A stretch of DNA of 64,000 nucleotides from JACVRW01 sp963771715 (GTDB lineage Bacteria > Actinomycetota > Thermoleophilia > Solirubrobacterales > Thermoleophilaceae): contig CAVYUQ010000022.1 of NCBI GenBank assembly GCA_963771715.1, forward strand, positions 1 to 64,000, read 5' to 3'. The notes beneath the pieces were generated by a model. That model was not told where the DNA came from and did no database searches. It worked only from the letters and a program-made list of their open reading frames with translations. This document shows, one piece after another, positions 45,509 to 59,680 of this stretch. Numbering within the stretch: position 1 is the first letter of the stretch; every line of letters starts with the position of its first letter. The translations under genes were made by a program, and so were the position numbers.

Positions 45509-46738
45509 TTACTTTACTTTCTGAAGTGTAGTCCTCCGAGCGGCCTCCGCCGACTGCCGCTCCCACTCGGCCACGGTCTTGCGCAGCTGCACGAAGGCGA
45601 CTATTCCCGGCGGGATCGGCAGCCAGAACGCGATCACGCGGTAGGTGAGCACCGCGGGGAAGACGACCGAGTTGTCGATTCCGAAGATCGAGAATGCCCC
45701 AATCATGCCCGCGTCGACGGCGCCAACGCCGCCCGCCGGGGACGGGATCAGGTTCGCCGCCATGCCGAGGAAGAAGCCCTGCACCAGCACGGCGAACGGC
45801 ACGTGCCCTCCGAAGGCCTCGAAGCTGGCCCAGAGCACGCCGATGTTCGCGGCCCAGAAGCCCACCGCCCCGCCGACAGCCAGCACGCCGCGCTGTGGGT
45901 GGCGGACATAGGCGATCGCGGTGCGCGTGCCCGTGGCGAGCGTGGCCGGCCCCTTTGCGATGCGCTGGAGGTAGCGCACCCGGCGGTAGCCGCCCGCGTA
46001 GTGCTGGATGCGCCGCTCGAAGTCGTTCGGGATCAGCGCGATCAGGCAGAACAGGATGATCAGCCCGGCCGACACCGACGCCGGCACCACGGTGCCCGCG
46101 AGCGGGTCCGGCCCGGGCAGGACGCCGGTGCGCAGCAGCACGCCGAAGATCACGAGCGCGGCGAGGTAGACGAAGTAGGTGAGGACGAGGAACGCCACCA
46201 TCCGGCAGGCGGCACGGCGGCGCGGCATGCCGGCCTTGCGGAGCGCCCAGTAGGTGAGCACGATCCCGCCGGCGCCGGCGGCCGAGAAGATGCGGGTGGC
46301 CGCGAGCCCGGCCATCGTGATCTGGTACGACGCCCTCAGGTCGAGCCGGCGATGCACCGCGTCGTCGTGCGTGCCGCCCAGGATGCCGCGGAACAGCGCC
46401 ACGTAAGCGCCGAAGGCCAGCGCGTTGAAGCCGATGGCGACGACGATCCAGTACCACTTGGCGTCGTCGAGGTTGTCGACGGCCTCGTCCGCTCCCACGA
46501 TCTTCGGGAACAGCACGTAGATCGCCACCACGAGCAGCAGCACCAGCAGGATGCCGGAGAAGATCTTGCGGCGGTCCTGGAGCAGCGCCTGGAAGCGGCT
46601 GACCTCGAGCTCGTCGGCCTCGACACCTGCGGCCTCCTCGTCGGCAGCCTCGAGCGCCAGCTCCTCGTCCGAGGGCTGATCCCAGTCGTCGGGTCGACGG
46701 CTCTCCTCGCGGACGCGGCGGCGCTCCTCCGCCGCCAT
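45509..46738 (-). CDS. Lysylphosphatidylglycerol-synthase-TM/flippase-like membrane protein
   Basis: 409 residues. A charged cytoplasmic N-terminus of about 55 residues precedes about eight transmembrane helices. YQITMAGLAATRIFSAAGAGGIVLTYWALRKAGM and GFFLGMAANLIPSPAGGVGAVDAGMIGAFSIFGI are signatures of the UPF0104/YbhN-AglD family (glycosyltransferase-associated flippase-like). No aminoacyl-transfer domain is attached. It is translationally coupled to a PAP2 protein (ATGA at 46735-46738), which suggests a role in lipid or glycolipid handling, by inference. Confidence 0.87.
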   Translation of the reverse strand: MAAEERRRVREESRRPDDWDQPSDEELALEAADEEAAGVEADELEVSRFQALLQDRRKIFSGILLVLLLVVAIYVLFPKIVGADEAVDNLDDAKWYWIVVAIGFNALAFGAYVALFRGILGGTHDDAVHRRLDLRASYQITMAGLAATRIFSAAGAGGIVLTYWALRKAGMPRRRAACRMVAFLVLTYFVYLAALVIFGVLLRTGVLPGPDPLAGTVVPASVSAGLIILFCLIALIPNDFERRIQHYAGGYRRVRYLQRIAKGPATLATGTRTAIAYVRHPQRGVLAVGGAVGFWAANIGVLWASFEAFGGHVPFAVLVQGFFLGMAANLIPSPAGGVGAVDAGMIGAFSIFGIDNSVVFPAVLTYRVIAFWLPIPPGIVAFVQLRKTVAEWERQSAEAARRTTLQKVK

Positions 46739-47652
46739 CAGCCTGCCTGCGGCTCCAGTCGATGCACGGCCGCGGCGATCATCCGGATCGCCGGTTCTAC
46801 GCGTGGTGCGGCGCGCCAGATCCCCTCGGCGAGCGCGATGCCGGCGAGCAGGTCGATCACGTAATGCTCACCGAGATACACGAGCCCGAACCCCAGCGCC
46901 AGCGCATATGCCCATCCGGCCGCCGCGTGACCGCGCCCGACCTGCGACAGGATCCGGGCGGCCATCACTGATGTGCCGAAATGAAGGGAGGGCATGGCTG
47001 CAAAGGGATTGCCTTGGAGGGAATGGTAAAGCGGGTGCCAGAGACGTTTCCAGACGCGCTCGCCCGCCTCGGCCATGATCCGGCGCACGGGTGGCATCTG
47101 GCCGTTCGCGCCGGCGTACCACGGCGGGGCGGTGGGCACCAGCCAGTAGACCACACAGCCCAGGTCGAAGCACGCGGCCATCAGGGTCGCGGAGCGCGGG
47201 AGCTTGTCGCGATGCCGCAGGAGGATGTAGAGGAGCGTGCCGTGCGGGACGAGGAACCAGCTCCAGTGAATGGCCGACAGGCCGTACTCGAGCGGGCCCA
47301 CGTGGCCCTCGCGGCCGAGGGCGCGCTGGAGCCTGGTGGTCGGGCAGGTGCCCAGGCCGAGCACCCGGTCGCAGCGGATCGGATAGCTCACCTTGAGCCG
47401 CCTGAGCAGCGCGTCGGGATCGTCGTCGGGCATGTCGAAGTGCGCGAAGTACACCCACATCTGTAGGCCGTAGATCGCGGCATCGCGCACCGGAGTGCGG
47501 CGAGCGGCGAGCGCGAGCGCGGCGGGGGCCGGCCATGACAACGCCGACACCACCGGAGGCCGGAGCCGCAGCCGGTGCCGGACCAGGGGTGTGGCGACGC
47601 CGACCGCCACCGCGCCCCAGGCGAGGGTTCGCAGGGCGCGAGTACTTCGCAA
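46738..47652 (-). CDS. PAP2-superfamily membrane phosphatase/transferase
   Basis: 304 residues from a TTG at 47652, with about six transmembrane helices. NPFAAMPSLHFGTSVMAARIL and FGLVYLGEHYVIDLLAGIALA are PAP2 motifs C2 and C3 with both catalytic His residues. The N-terminal half (LLRRLKVSYPIRCDRVLG, PLEYGLSAIHWSWFLVPHGTLLY) resembles the inositol-phosphorylceramide-synthase-like (AUR1) subset. It would remove or transfer phosphate on a lipid at the membrane face. Its stop is coupled to the flippase-like gene. Confidence 0.88.
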   Translation of the reverse strand: MRSTRALRTLAWGAVAVGVATPLVRHRLRLRPPVVSALSWPAPAALALAARRTPVRDAAIYGLQMWVYFAHFDMPDDDPDALLRRLKVSYPIRCDRVLGLGTCPTTRLQRALGREGHVGPLEYGLSAIHWSWFLVPHGTLLYILLRHRDKLPRSATLMAACFDLGCVVYWLVPTAPPWYAGANGQMPPVRRIMAEAGERVWKRLWHPLYHSLQGNPFAAMPSLHFGTSVMAARILSQVGRGHAAAGWAYALALGFGLVYLGEHYVIDLLAGIALAEGIWRAAPRVEPAIRMIAAAVHRLEPQAG

Positions 47653-47702
47653 AGCCGGGGCAGCATAACCCTCGCAGGGTTCGGTGCAACGAAAAGGAGC
47701 AT

Positions 47703-48204
47703 GTGGACTCCCATCGAATGCGCGCTCAGATGACTCCTAAGCGCGCGTTCCTGCTTCTCTCCGCCCTGATGTCGCTGCTGCTGGTGGTGGCACCCGCGGG
47801 GGCCGACGACTCGGGCGGAGTGGCCGCTCCGACCTTCATTCAGGAGCCCGGAGGCGGCGTGGTGGCACCGGTCGCCCCGGTGGCGCCTGTTGTACCCCCG
47901 GTCGAGGCCAGACGCCGCGCAGGAGACCACCCCCACCACGCCGGGCGGCGAGGAGCAGCCGCCCGACGGCGACCAGACCGAGACCGAGACGACGCCGGAC
48001 GACGGCACCGGCGGCCCGGTCGACGAGGAGCCCCAGGGCGGGACCGGCGGCGAGTCGGGGGGCGGCCTGCCCACCACCGGACTCGAGCTGGCGGCGCTGG
48101 CGATGATCGGCCTCGGGCTCCTGATGGCGGGCCTGGCGCTGCGGCCGACTAGCTCGTGGCCGCCGCCTCGAGATCGCCTGAGCCGTTCGATCCCGCCCCG
48201 TTAG
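47703..48204 (+). CDS. LPXTG-like cell-wall-anchored protein, frameshifted
   Basis: About 168 codons from the GTG at 47703, three bases after AAAAGGAG; an in-frame ATG at 47718 is also possible. The signal RAFLLLSALMSLLLVVAPAGA is followed by PVAPVAPVVPP, and after a break near 47910 by an acidic Thr/Pro/Gly-rich stalk (QETTPTTPGGEEQPPDGDQ). GGGLPTTGLELAALAMIGLGLLMAGLALR is a sortase sorting signal. Restoring GC in GAGGCCAGAC joins VVPPVEA to PDAAQETT. No sortase gene is in the window. Its end overlaps the convergent R2lox gene by 56 bp. Confidence 0.78.
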
Positions 48205-49984
48205 CCCCCGCCGGCGCCTTCTTCGCCGCGGGCTCGCTGGGGGGCGCCGCGGCGCCCTCGATCGGACCCGGCAGCAGCTCCTCCGGCGGCGGGATCTCGA
48301 TCCCGAGCACCTTCATGCGCCGCTTCAGCGTGCGGTAGGCGAAGCCGTAGATCTGCCGCGAGGTGTATCCGTACGAGACGAACTCCGAGGCGTCGCTCAC
48401 GTACGGCGGCACGAACACGTAGGCGGCCTTCGGGGCCAGGTCGAGCACCACCCGCTCGACCGTCGCGCGATGGCGCGGGTCCTCGTCGATGGCGTCGCGC
48501 AGGAAGCGCACGCCGAAGGCCACGTGGCGGTGCTCGTCGCGCTCCACCAGGCCGAAGCCCTCGCAGAAGCCCGGGTACAGCGAGTGCTCGATCATGTAGT
48601 CGCGGATCAGCGTCTGGCCCGTGACCGCCAGGAAGCCCTCGACCACCATGTGGTAGGTCGTCACGCCCTCCACGAACAGGTCGAGGTCGTCCGGCTTCGC
48701 CTGGATGCGCTTCGAGACGTCGCGCAGGCCGTCGTCGAACACCTCGCGCCACGGTGAGAGCAGGATCTGCTCGACCTCTCGCATGCGGCCGCGGAAGTCG
48801 TCCGCCGACAGGCACATCACCTCGGCGCCGAAGCGGTCGAAGAAGGCGGCGTGGCGGGCCTCGTCCACCAGCTGCGTGGCCAGGAACAGCTCGATCTCGC
48901 CCGTGGGCGCGGCGGCCAGGAAGGGCGCGAGGTCGGCCGTCACGCGCTCCTCGCCGACGTAGAACGAGCCGAGGCTCCAGATCGTGGACTCCTGCGCCTC
49001 GCGCGGGGTGGCGAGCCATTGCTCCTTGTCCACGCTGAAGTCGAGCTCGGTGGCGCGCCAGTTCTGCCGCTCCCAGAGCGCGTAGAGCTGGCGGTAGTCG
49101 AGCAGCCCGCCGCCGTCGCGCGCGCCGCGCTCCGACTCGTGGCCGGGGTCGCCCTGGCCGGGGCCTCCGATGCCGCCCTCGGCGTAGAGGTTGGCCCGCT
49201 TCTCCTGGAGCTTGCGCTGCTTGCCCTCGCGCTTCAGCTCGGCGTCGTCGGTGCCCTGGGCGCGGGCGATCCAGCGCCCCACCAGCGTGATCGGGTGGAT
49301 CTCGCCGTCGATCTTCGTGAGCTGGTTCTGCATTGCCTGCGAAGGGCTCACCTGGCCCGCCGCCATGCGCTGGTAGGAGTCGAAGGACACCCTCGCGGTC
49401 CCCGCCACCTCGCGTCCCTCCGGGAGCTCGCGCGTGACCTCGAGCGGCTTGCCGTCGCGAGCGCTCGCGTACCAGCGGCCCTTGCCGATCACCTCGTAGC
49501 AGACCGTGAAGTCGTGGCCGGCCGTCCATTCGGGGTCGATCAGGTACGGAAGACTGCGATAGAGGATGTCGGGGTCGAGCGTGCCGCCCGACTCGACCAC
49601 CTCGGCCATCGAGATGTCCCCGGAGGACATCTGCCGGAGCCTCATCGCGCGCCGGCGCTTGCCGCGTATGCGCAGCTTCCCGCGCATCATGAGGCCGAGC
49701 GGCCCGGCGCTGCCGGTCACCAGCTCCACGAGCGTCCGCGGGTCGGCCTGGAGGCGGAAGTCGGTCTCGTCCTGTGTGCGCGCCTCGTCCACCCGCGCCC
49801 GGCCGCCCGACACCGCCACGCGGTGGCTGCCGAGCCCGTCGATCTCGAGCAGGAAGGCGAGCGTGCCGGAGATGTGCGCGGCCGCCGCTGGGAGCGTCAT
49901 GAGCACGAGGCGCGCGGCGAGCTCGGGGTCGTCGGCCGCGATCCGGTGGAGCGCGGCGCGCTGGCGGTCGGCCTCGATCGTCAC
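48149..49984 (-). CDS. SCP2 sterol-carrier-type domain fused to an R2-like ligand-binding oxidase
   Basis: 611 residues. The first ~250 residues are one or two SCP2/lipid-transfer-like domains (TLAFLLEIDGLGSHRVAVSGGRARV, DFRLQADPRTLVELVTGSAGPLGLMMRGKLRIRGKR; second copy about 135-245). From about 290 an R2-type di-metal helical bundle follows. Metal-ligand positions match R2lox: Glu345, Glu375-x-x-His378 (DEARH), Glu449, Glu484-x-x-His487 (ERDEHRH). Val348 and Tyr444 occupy the positions that form the Val-Tyr ether crosslink in characterised R2lox, and the 35-residue gap between Glu449 and Glu484 is the same. The C-terminus is a Pro/Ala/Gly tail. GTG start at 49984 overlaps the MBL gene stop. 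Confidence 0.88.
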   Translation of the reverse strand: MTIEADRQRAALHRIAADDPELAARLVLMTLPAAAAHISGTLAFLLEIDGLGSHRVAVSGGRARVDEARTQDETDFRLQADPRTLVELVTGSAGPLGLMMRGKLRIRGKRRRAMRLRQMSSGDISMAEVVESGGTLDPDILYRSLPYLIDPEWTAGHDFTVCYEVIGKGRWYASARDGKPLEVTRELPEGREVAGTARVSFDSYQRMAAGQVSPSQAMQNQLTKIDGEIHPITLVGRWIARAQGTDDAELKREGKQRKLQEKRANLYAEGGIGGPGQGDPGHESERGARDGGGLLDYRQLYALWERQNWRATELDFSVDKEQWLATPREAQESTIWSLGSFYVGEERVTADLAPFLAAAPTGEIELFLATQLVDEARHAAFFDRFGAEVMCLSADDFRGRMREVEQILLSPWREVFDDGLRDVSKRIQAKPDDLDLFVEGVTTYHMVVEGFLAVTGQTLIRDYMIEHSLYPGFCEGFGLVERDEHRHVAFGVRFLRDAIDEDPRHRATVERVVLDLAPKAAYVFVPPYVSDASEFVSYGYTSRQIYGFAYRTLKRRMKVLGIEIPPPEELLPGPIEGAAAPPSEPAAKKAPAGANGAGSNGSGDLEAAATS

Positions 49985-50670
49985 TTAGCCTTCTCCATGA
50001 TCCGTACCTCCACGGGAGCCTTGTCGGCAAACGTTCGTGCGTCGTCCTCGGTGCCCAGATGCTCGCCCCAGTGCATCGGGACGGCCACGCGGGGCTGTAT
50101 GCGCCGGGCCGCCTCGGCGGCCTCCTGGGCGGTCATCACGTAGACCCCGCTCACGGGCAGCAGCGCCACGTCGACCCCCGTAACGCTGTCCATCTCGGGA
50201 ATCACGTCGGTGTCGCCGGAATGGTAAAGCCGCTCACCCCGGACGTTGAGCTCGTATCCCACCCATCCCGCATCACGCGGATGAAACGGCCTCCCGTCGG
50301 CGTCGCGCTTGGAGGTGTTGTAGGCGGCGACCGCGCTCACGTGCACCCCGCGCACGAGCTCGTCGTCGAGCATCTCGCCCGGCGCGATCCTGTGCACCTG
50401 CCCGCTCACGCGCTCCGCCACGGCGGCCGGGCCGACCAGCCAGGTCTCACGCGTGGAGAGCCGCTCCACGTCCTGCGGCGAGAAGTGGTCGTAGTGGCCG
50501 TGGGTGATCAGGATCAGGTCGGCCGGCGGCGCGTCCTCCGGGACGCGGTACGGATCGATGTACACGACCGAGCGCCCAACCGAGATGCGAAAACCGGAGT
50601 GGCCGAGCCAGTCGACGCTGTCGAGGAGCATGGGGCCCGAAGAGTAGGCGGCGTCTCGAACGACGAGCAT
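49981..50670 (-). CDS. MBL-fold metallohydrolase (UlaG-like)
   Basis: 229 residues. The ATG at 50670 follows GGAGGT nine bases upstream. LGHSGFRISVGRSVVYIDPYR begins the fold, LILITHGHYDHFSPQDVERL is the HxHxDH metal site, RLYHSGDTDVIPEMD holds the bridging Asp, and VAVPMHWGEH the last His. The group includes UlaG-type lactonases and many uncharacterised hydrolases. Its stop overlaps the start of the SCP2::R2lox fusion (GTGA), making these two an evident operon. Confidence 0.9.
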   Translation of the reverse strand: MLVVRDAAYSSGPMLLDSVDWLGHSGFRISVGRSVVYIDPYRVPEDAPPADLILITHGHYDHFSPQDVERLSTRETWLVGPAAVAERVSGQVHRIAPGEMLDDELVRGVHVSAVAAYNTSKRDADGRPFHPRDAGWVGYELNVRGERLYHSGDTDVIPEMDSVTGVDVALLPVSGVYVMTAQEAAEAARRIQPRVAVPMHWGEHLGTEDDARTFADKAPVEVRIMEKAK

Positions 50671-50690
50671 TAAAGGGGGACCTCCGTCAC

Positions 50691-50713
50691 TTAACCGCGT
50701 ATATCGCGGCTAA
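50691..50713. promoter_or_regulatory. Interrupted palindrome, candidate operator
   Basis: TTAACCGCG (50691-50699) and CGCGGCTAA (50705-50713) are 9-bp arms with one mismatch, separated by TATAT. It lies between the signalling operon end and the MBL start, so it could be an operator for the MBL-R2lox pair. Confidence 0.4.
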
Positions 50714-50761
50714 CTGACGACACACCCCCTTCACTGCTGCTGTTTCGGCCCGCCGGGGCGC

Positions 50762-53164
50762 TCAGGCCTCGGCCGGCACTCGGTCGGGGGCCAGCGAGCG
50801 CGCCATCCGCACCGCCGTCCCCGCTCCGTTGCCGTACGTGAGCTCCACCGAGTCCATCAGGGCCTCCATCAACGGCAGCCCGTTGCCGCGGTAGGGCAGG
50901 TTGCCGTTCGGGCGCTCCACCCAGCCGCCGTCGTCGCGGATCGTGAGGATCACGCGGCCGTCGTCGAGCTCGGCGTCCACGCTGAGGCTGCCCTTGCCGA
51001 ACGAGTAGCCGTGCTCGATCGAGTTGGAGCAGGCCTCGTGGCACGCCATCTGGACGACCTCGACCACCTCGCCGCTTGCGCCCGCGGCGCGCAGCCAGTC
51101 GCCGAGCTCGCGGCGCATGCCGCCGAGCTCGCCGGGGTCCGAGGGGAGGTCGAGGTGGAGCGGCGGCGGCGCGGTGGGCAGCGCCCGCAGCGCCAGCACG
51201 GCGATGTCGTCGTTCGCCGGGTGGATCGCCAGCATCGCGTCCACCAGCCGCGTGCAGAGCTCGTCGGGGTGGCAGAGCCCCTGTGTGGCCGCGAGCCGCA
51301 GCGCGTCGAGGCCCTGGTCGATCGAGACGCCGCGCTCCTCCACCAGCCCGTCGGTGTAGAGGACGATCGTGGAGCCGGGCGCGAGCTGGGCCGTGAGCTC
51401 GGTGTGTCCCTCGGTCTCGAACACGCCGAGCGGCGGGTTGGGGGCGCTCGCGAGGTACTCGGCCTCGCCGTCCGGACCGATCGCCAGCGGCGGCACGTGG
51501 CCGGCGCTCGCGTAATGGATCGTCCCGTGGTCGGGCTCCACGACCAGGTACAGCAGCGTGGCCATCTGGCCGCCGTCGAGGCTGCGGACCAAGCGGTCCA
51601 GCCTGTCGAGCACGCCCGCCGGCGAGTGGCCCTCGAGCGCATACGCGCGCGTGGCGTGGCGCAGCTGGCCCATCAGCGAGGCCGCTCCGATCCCGTGGCC
51701 CACCACGTCGCCCATCGCCACGCCCACTCGGCCGCCCTCGAGCGGGATCGCGTCGTACCAGTCCCCGCCCACGTCGGCGCCACCCGGCTTGTAGCGGGCG
51801 CCGATCTGGATTCCCTCGATGTCGGGCAGCCGCTGGGGCAGCAGGCTGCGCTGGAGCATCTCCACGTTCGAGACCTCGCGCTCGTAGGCGCGCGCGTGCT
51901 CTATGGCGAGTCCCGCCCGGTCCGCCATCAGGATCAACAGGCTCTCCTCCTCGAGCGTGAAGGGCCGCGGCGAGCGCATCGCCACCTCCACCACTCCGCC
52001 CAGCCGCCCCTTGATCACGAGCGGCGAGGCCATCAGCGAGCCCACGCCGGCCGCGGCCATCATCGGGTCGAGGCCCGCGCCCCCGGGCAGGTCCTGGAGC
52101 GTCACGGGGCGGTTGGTCGACACCACCTCGTCCAGCAGGTCGCCGAACTCGACCAGGGCCCCGGGCTCCGCGTCGTCCAGCCCCGCGGCGGCGCCCACCA
52201 CGTAGATCTCCTCGTCCTCGCGGTCCTCGAGCAGGATGCGCACGATGTCCGCCCCGAAGACCTCGCAGAGCCGCTCCACCAGCACGTCCAGCAGGTCGCG
52301 CAACTCGAGGTGCTCGAGCGCTGCCTCCGTGACCTGCTGAAGCTTCCCGATCGTGGCCGCCACAGCCTCGGCCTCGGCGCGCGCGGCCCGCTCCGCCTCC
52401 GCACGGCGCTGCTCGGTCACGTCAACGAGCTGCCAGATGTAGCCCTGCGGGCGGTCGTGCCCGTCCGCGGTCAGCGACACGCTCACGATGGCGTGCACCA
52501 CGTCGCCGTTCGGGCGCACGAAGCGCTTCTCGGACTGGTCGAAGAGCGGGCGGTCGCGCAGCAGGCGCCTGAGCTCGTTGCGCTCCTGCGCGCGCTCGGC
52601 GGGGTGCGCGAGCTCCCAGAGCGGCTGCTCGAGCAGCTGCGTCGGGGTGCGGCCGAGCAGCTCGCAGAGGGCGTCGTTCACCTCGAGCCAGTGCCCGTCG
52701 ACGGTGCTGAGACCCATGCCGATCGGCGCGCCCTCGAAGGCGGCGCGGAAGCGCTCCTCCGAGGCCCGCAGCTCCGCGTTCTTCTCCTGGAGCTGGAGCA
52801 GCATCGCCACCTTCGAGCGCAGCACGTCCGCGTCGACGGGCTTCAGGATGTAGTCGACGGCGCCGGCCGAGTAGCCGCGCGTGATCTGCTCGGCGTCGGC
52901 ATCGCCGGCCGTGAGGAAGATCACCGCGGTGTCCTCGTGGCGGTCGCGGCGCTTGATCAGCTCGACGGTCTCGAAGCCGTCGAGCCCCGGCATGCGCACA
53001 TCCATCACGATCACCGCGAAGTCGTCCGTCAGGAGCTGCTTGAGGGCCTCCTCGCCGGACGGGGCGGTGATCACCTCACGCCCGAGCGGCTCGAGCACAG
53101 TTCGCAGCGCCACCAGGCTCTCGGGCTGGTCGTCGACGACCAGGATCGCGCCGGGGCCGCTCAT
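50762..53164 (-). CDS. REC-PAS-GAF-PP2C(SpoIIE)-HATPase response phosphatase
   Basis: 800 residues. The receiver (about 5-125) keeps the phospho-acceptor in FAVIVMDVRMPGLDGFE and Lys in DYILKPVD. A PAS domain (about 130-250; FEGAPIGMGLSTVDGHWLEVND) and a GAF (about 275-410; DADSNNN-free RILLEDREDEEIYVVGAAAG) follow. The PP2C/SpoIIE core has VGGDWYDAIPLEGGRVGVAMGDVVGHGIGAA and ANDDIAVLALR metal Asp residues. An RsbW-like HATPase ends it (ACHEACSNSIEHGYSF, LTIRDDGGW). It would dephosphorylate an anti-sigma antagonist and also carry its own kinase domain; its ATG overlaps the cheR stop. Confidence 0.93.
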   Translation of the reverse strand: MSGPGAILVVDDQPESLVALRTVLEPLGREVITAPSGEEALKQLLTDDFAVIVMDVRMPGLDGFETVELIKRRDRHEDTAVIFLTAGDADAEQITRGYSAGAVDYILKPVDADVLRSKVAMLLQLQEKNAELRASEERFRAAFEGAPIGMGLSTVDGHWLEVNDALCELLGRTPTQLLEQPLWELAHPAERAQERNELRRLLRDRPLFDQSEKRFVRPNGDVVHAIVSVSLTADGHDRPQGYIWQLVDVTEQRRAEAERAARAEAEAVAATIGKLQQVTEAALEHLELRDLLDVLVERLCEVFGADIVRILLEDREDEEIYVVGAAAGLDDAEPGALVEFGDLLDEVVSTNRPVTLQDLPGGAGLDPMMAAAGVGSLMASPLVIKGRLGGVVEVAMRSPRPFTLEEESLLILMADRAGLAIEHARAYEREVSNVEMLQRSLLPQRLPDIEGIQIGARYKPGGADVGGDWYDAIPLEGGRVGVAMGDVVGHGIGAASLMGQLRHATRAYALEGHSPAGVLDRLDRLVRSLDGGQMATLLYLVVEPDHGTIHYASAGHVPPLAIGPDGEAEYLASAPNPPLGVFETEGHTELTAQLAPGSTIVLYTDGLVEERGVSIDQGLDALRLAATQGLCHPDELCTRLVDAMLAIHPANDDIAVLALRALPTAPPPLHLDLPSDPGELGGMRRELGDWLRAAGASGEVVEVVQMACHEACSNSIEHGYSFGKGSLSVDAELDDGRVILTIRDDGGWVERPNGNLPYRGNGLPLMEALMDSVELTYGNGAGTAVRMARSLAPDRVPAEA

Positions 53165-53991
53165 CCCGCCCGCTTCCTGTAGAGCTGCTGGCCCTCCACC
53201 AGGGTCCCGAAGCGCGCGGCCTGCCTCGTGCCCGCGAGCGACTCCTGGCGGCCCAGCCCGAGCATGCCCAGCGCCGTGCAGGCTGTCGTCGAAGAGGTCA
53301 AGGGCTCGCATCTGGAGCTCCTTGCCGAAGTAAATCAGCACGTTGCGGCACACGATCAGGTCGAACTCGTTGAACGGGCCGTCCGTGGCCAGATTGTGGC
53401 GCGCGAACACGAACCGTGCGCCAAGTCCCGGGTCGAAGCGCGCCCGGTCCCCGTCGACACGGTAGTACGTCGAGAACTCGCGCTGCCCGCCGGACTCGAT
53501 GTAGGCGGCGGTGTACTCCTGCATCTTCGCCAGCGGGAAGACCCCCTCGCTGGCGCGCTGGAGCGACTCCTCGCTCAGGTCGGTGGCGTAGACGCGCGCC
53601 CGCTCGAGCAGCCCGGCCTCGTGGAGCAGGATCGCGAGCGACCACGGCTCCTCTCCGCGCGCGCAGCCGGCGTTCCAGATGCGGACGTACGGATACGTGC
53701 GCAGGCGCGGCAGCACCGCCTCGCGGATGCCAGCGAAGAAGGCCGGGTCGCGGAACATGGAGCTGACGCTGATCGTCAGGTCGTCGAGCAGCCGCGACAT
53801 CACGTGCGGGTCGCGCAGGATGCGGCCCTGGAGCTGCGACAGCGTGACCACGCTCTCGCCGCGGGCGCGGTGCCTGAGGCGGCGGTCCAGTGACGCCCGC
53901 GCGTAGCCGCGGAAGTCGTAGCCGTAGCGCTTGTGGATCGCCTCCAGCAGGAGGCCGGTCTCGATGTCGTCGAGCTCGGCCGCCGCGCCGT

Positions 53992-53995
<4 letters not shown>
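53161..53995 (-). CDS. cheR: CheR-type protein-glutamate methyltransferase, frameshifted
   Basis: About 279 codons from the GTG at 53995, which overlaps the kinase stop (GTGA). IETGLLLEAIHKRYGYDFRGYARASLDRRLRHRA is the CheR N-domain; VSSMFRDPAFFAGIREAVLPRLRTYPYVRIWNAGCARGEEPWSLAILLHEAG binds S-adenosylmethionine; FDLIVCRNVLIYFGKELQMRALDLFDDSL ends the core. The last ~40 codons (GMLGLGRQESLAGTRQAARFGTLVEGQQLYRKRAG) are in another frame; restoring GC in GGCGCTGGGC repairs it near 53277. It methylates Glu on a receptor by family knowledge. No CheB or chemoreceptor is in the window. Confidence 0.9.
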
Positions 53996-59529
<5,534 letters not shown>

Positions 59530-59680
59530 CGTTCCTCCTGGGACCAGTCATTCGGCAGTAGGTCCGGGGGCCAGTCCAGACCGGGGATTTTCGGCCTCGG
59601 AAGGTTCCCACTGCGTGCGCAAACGCGCAAGCGCTGCAAACGAATGAACGACGGGCACCGCCGCCGTTTAGGCTCCGGTC

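Noticed and set aside
47701..47733. Ten-codon leader ORF before the LPXTG gene, with an ATGA junction
   Set aside because: Its ATG is one base from the SD and the alternative GTG at 47703 explains the ribosome site better.
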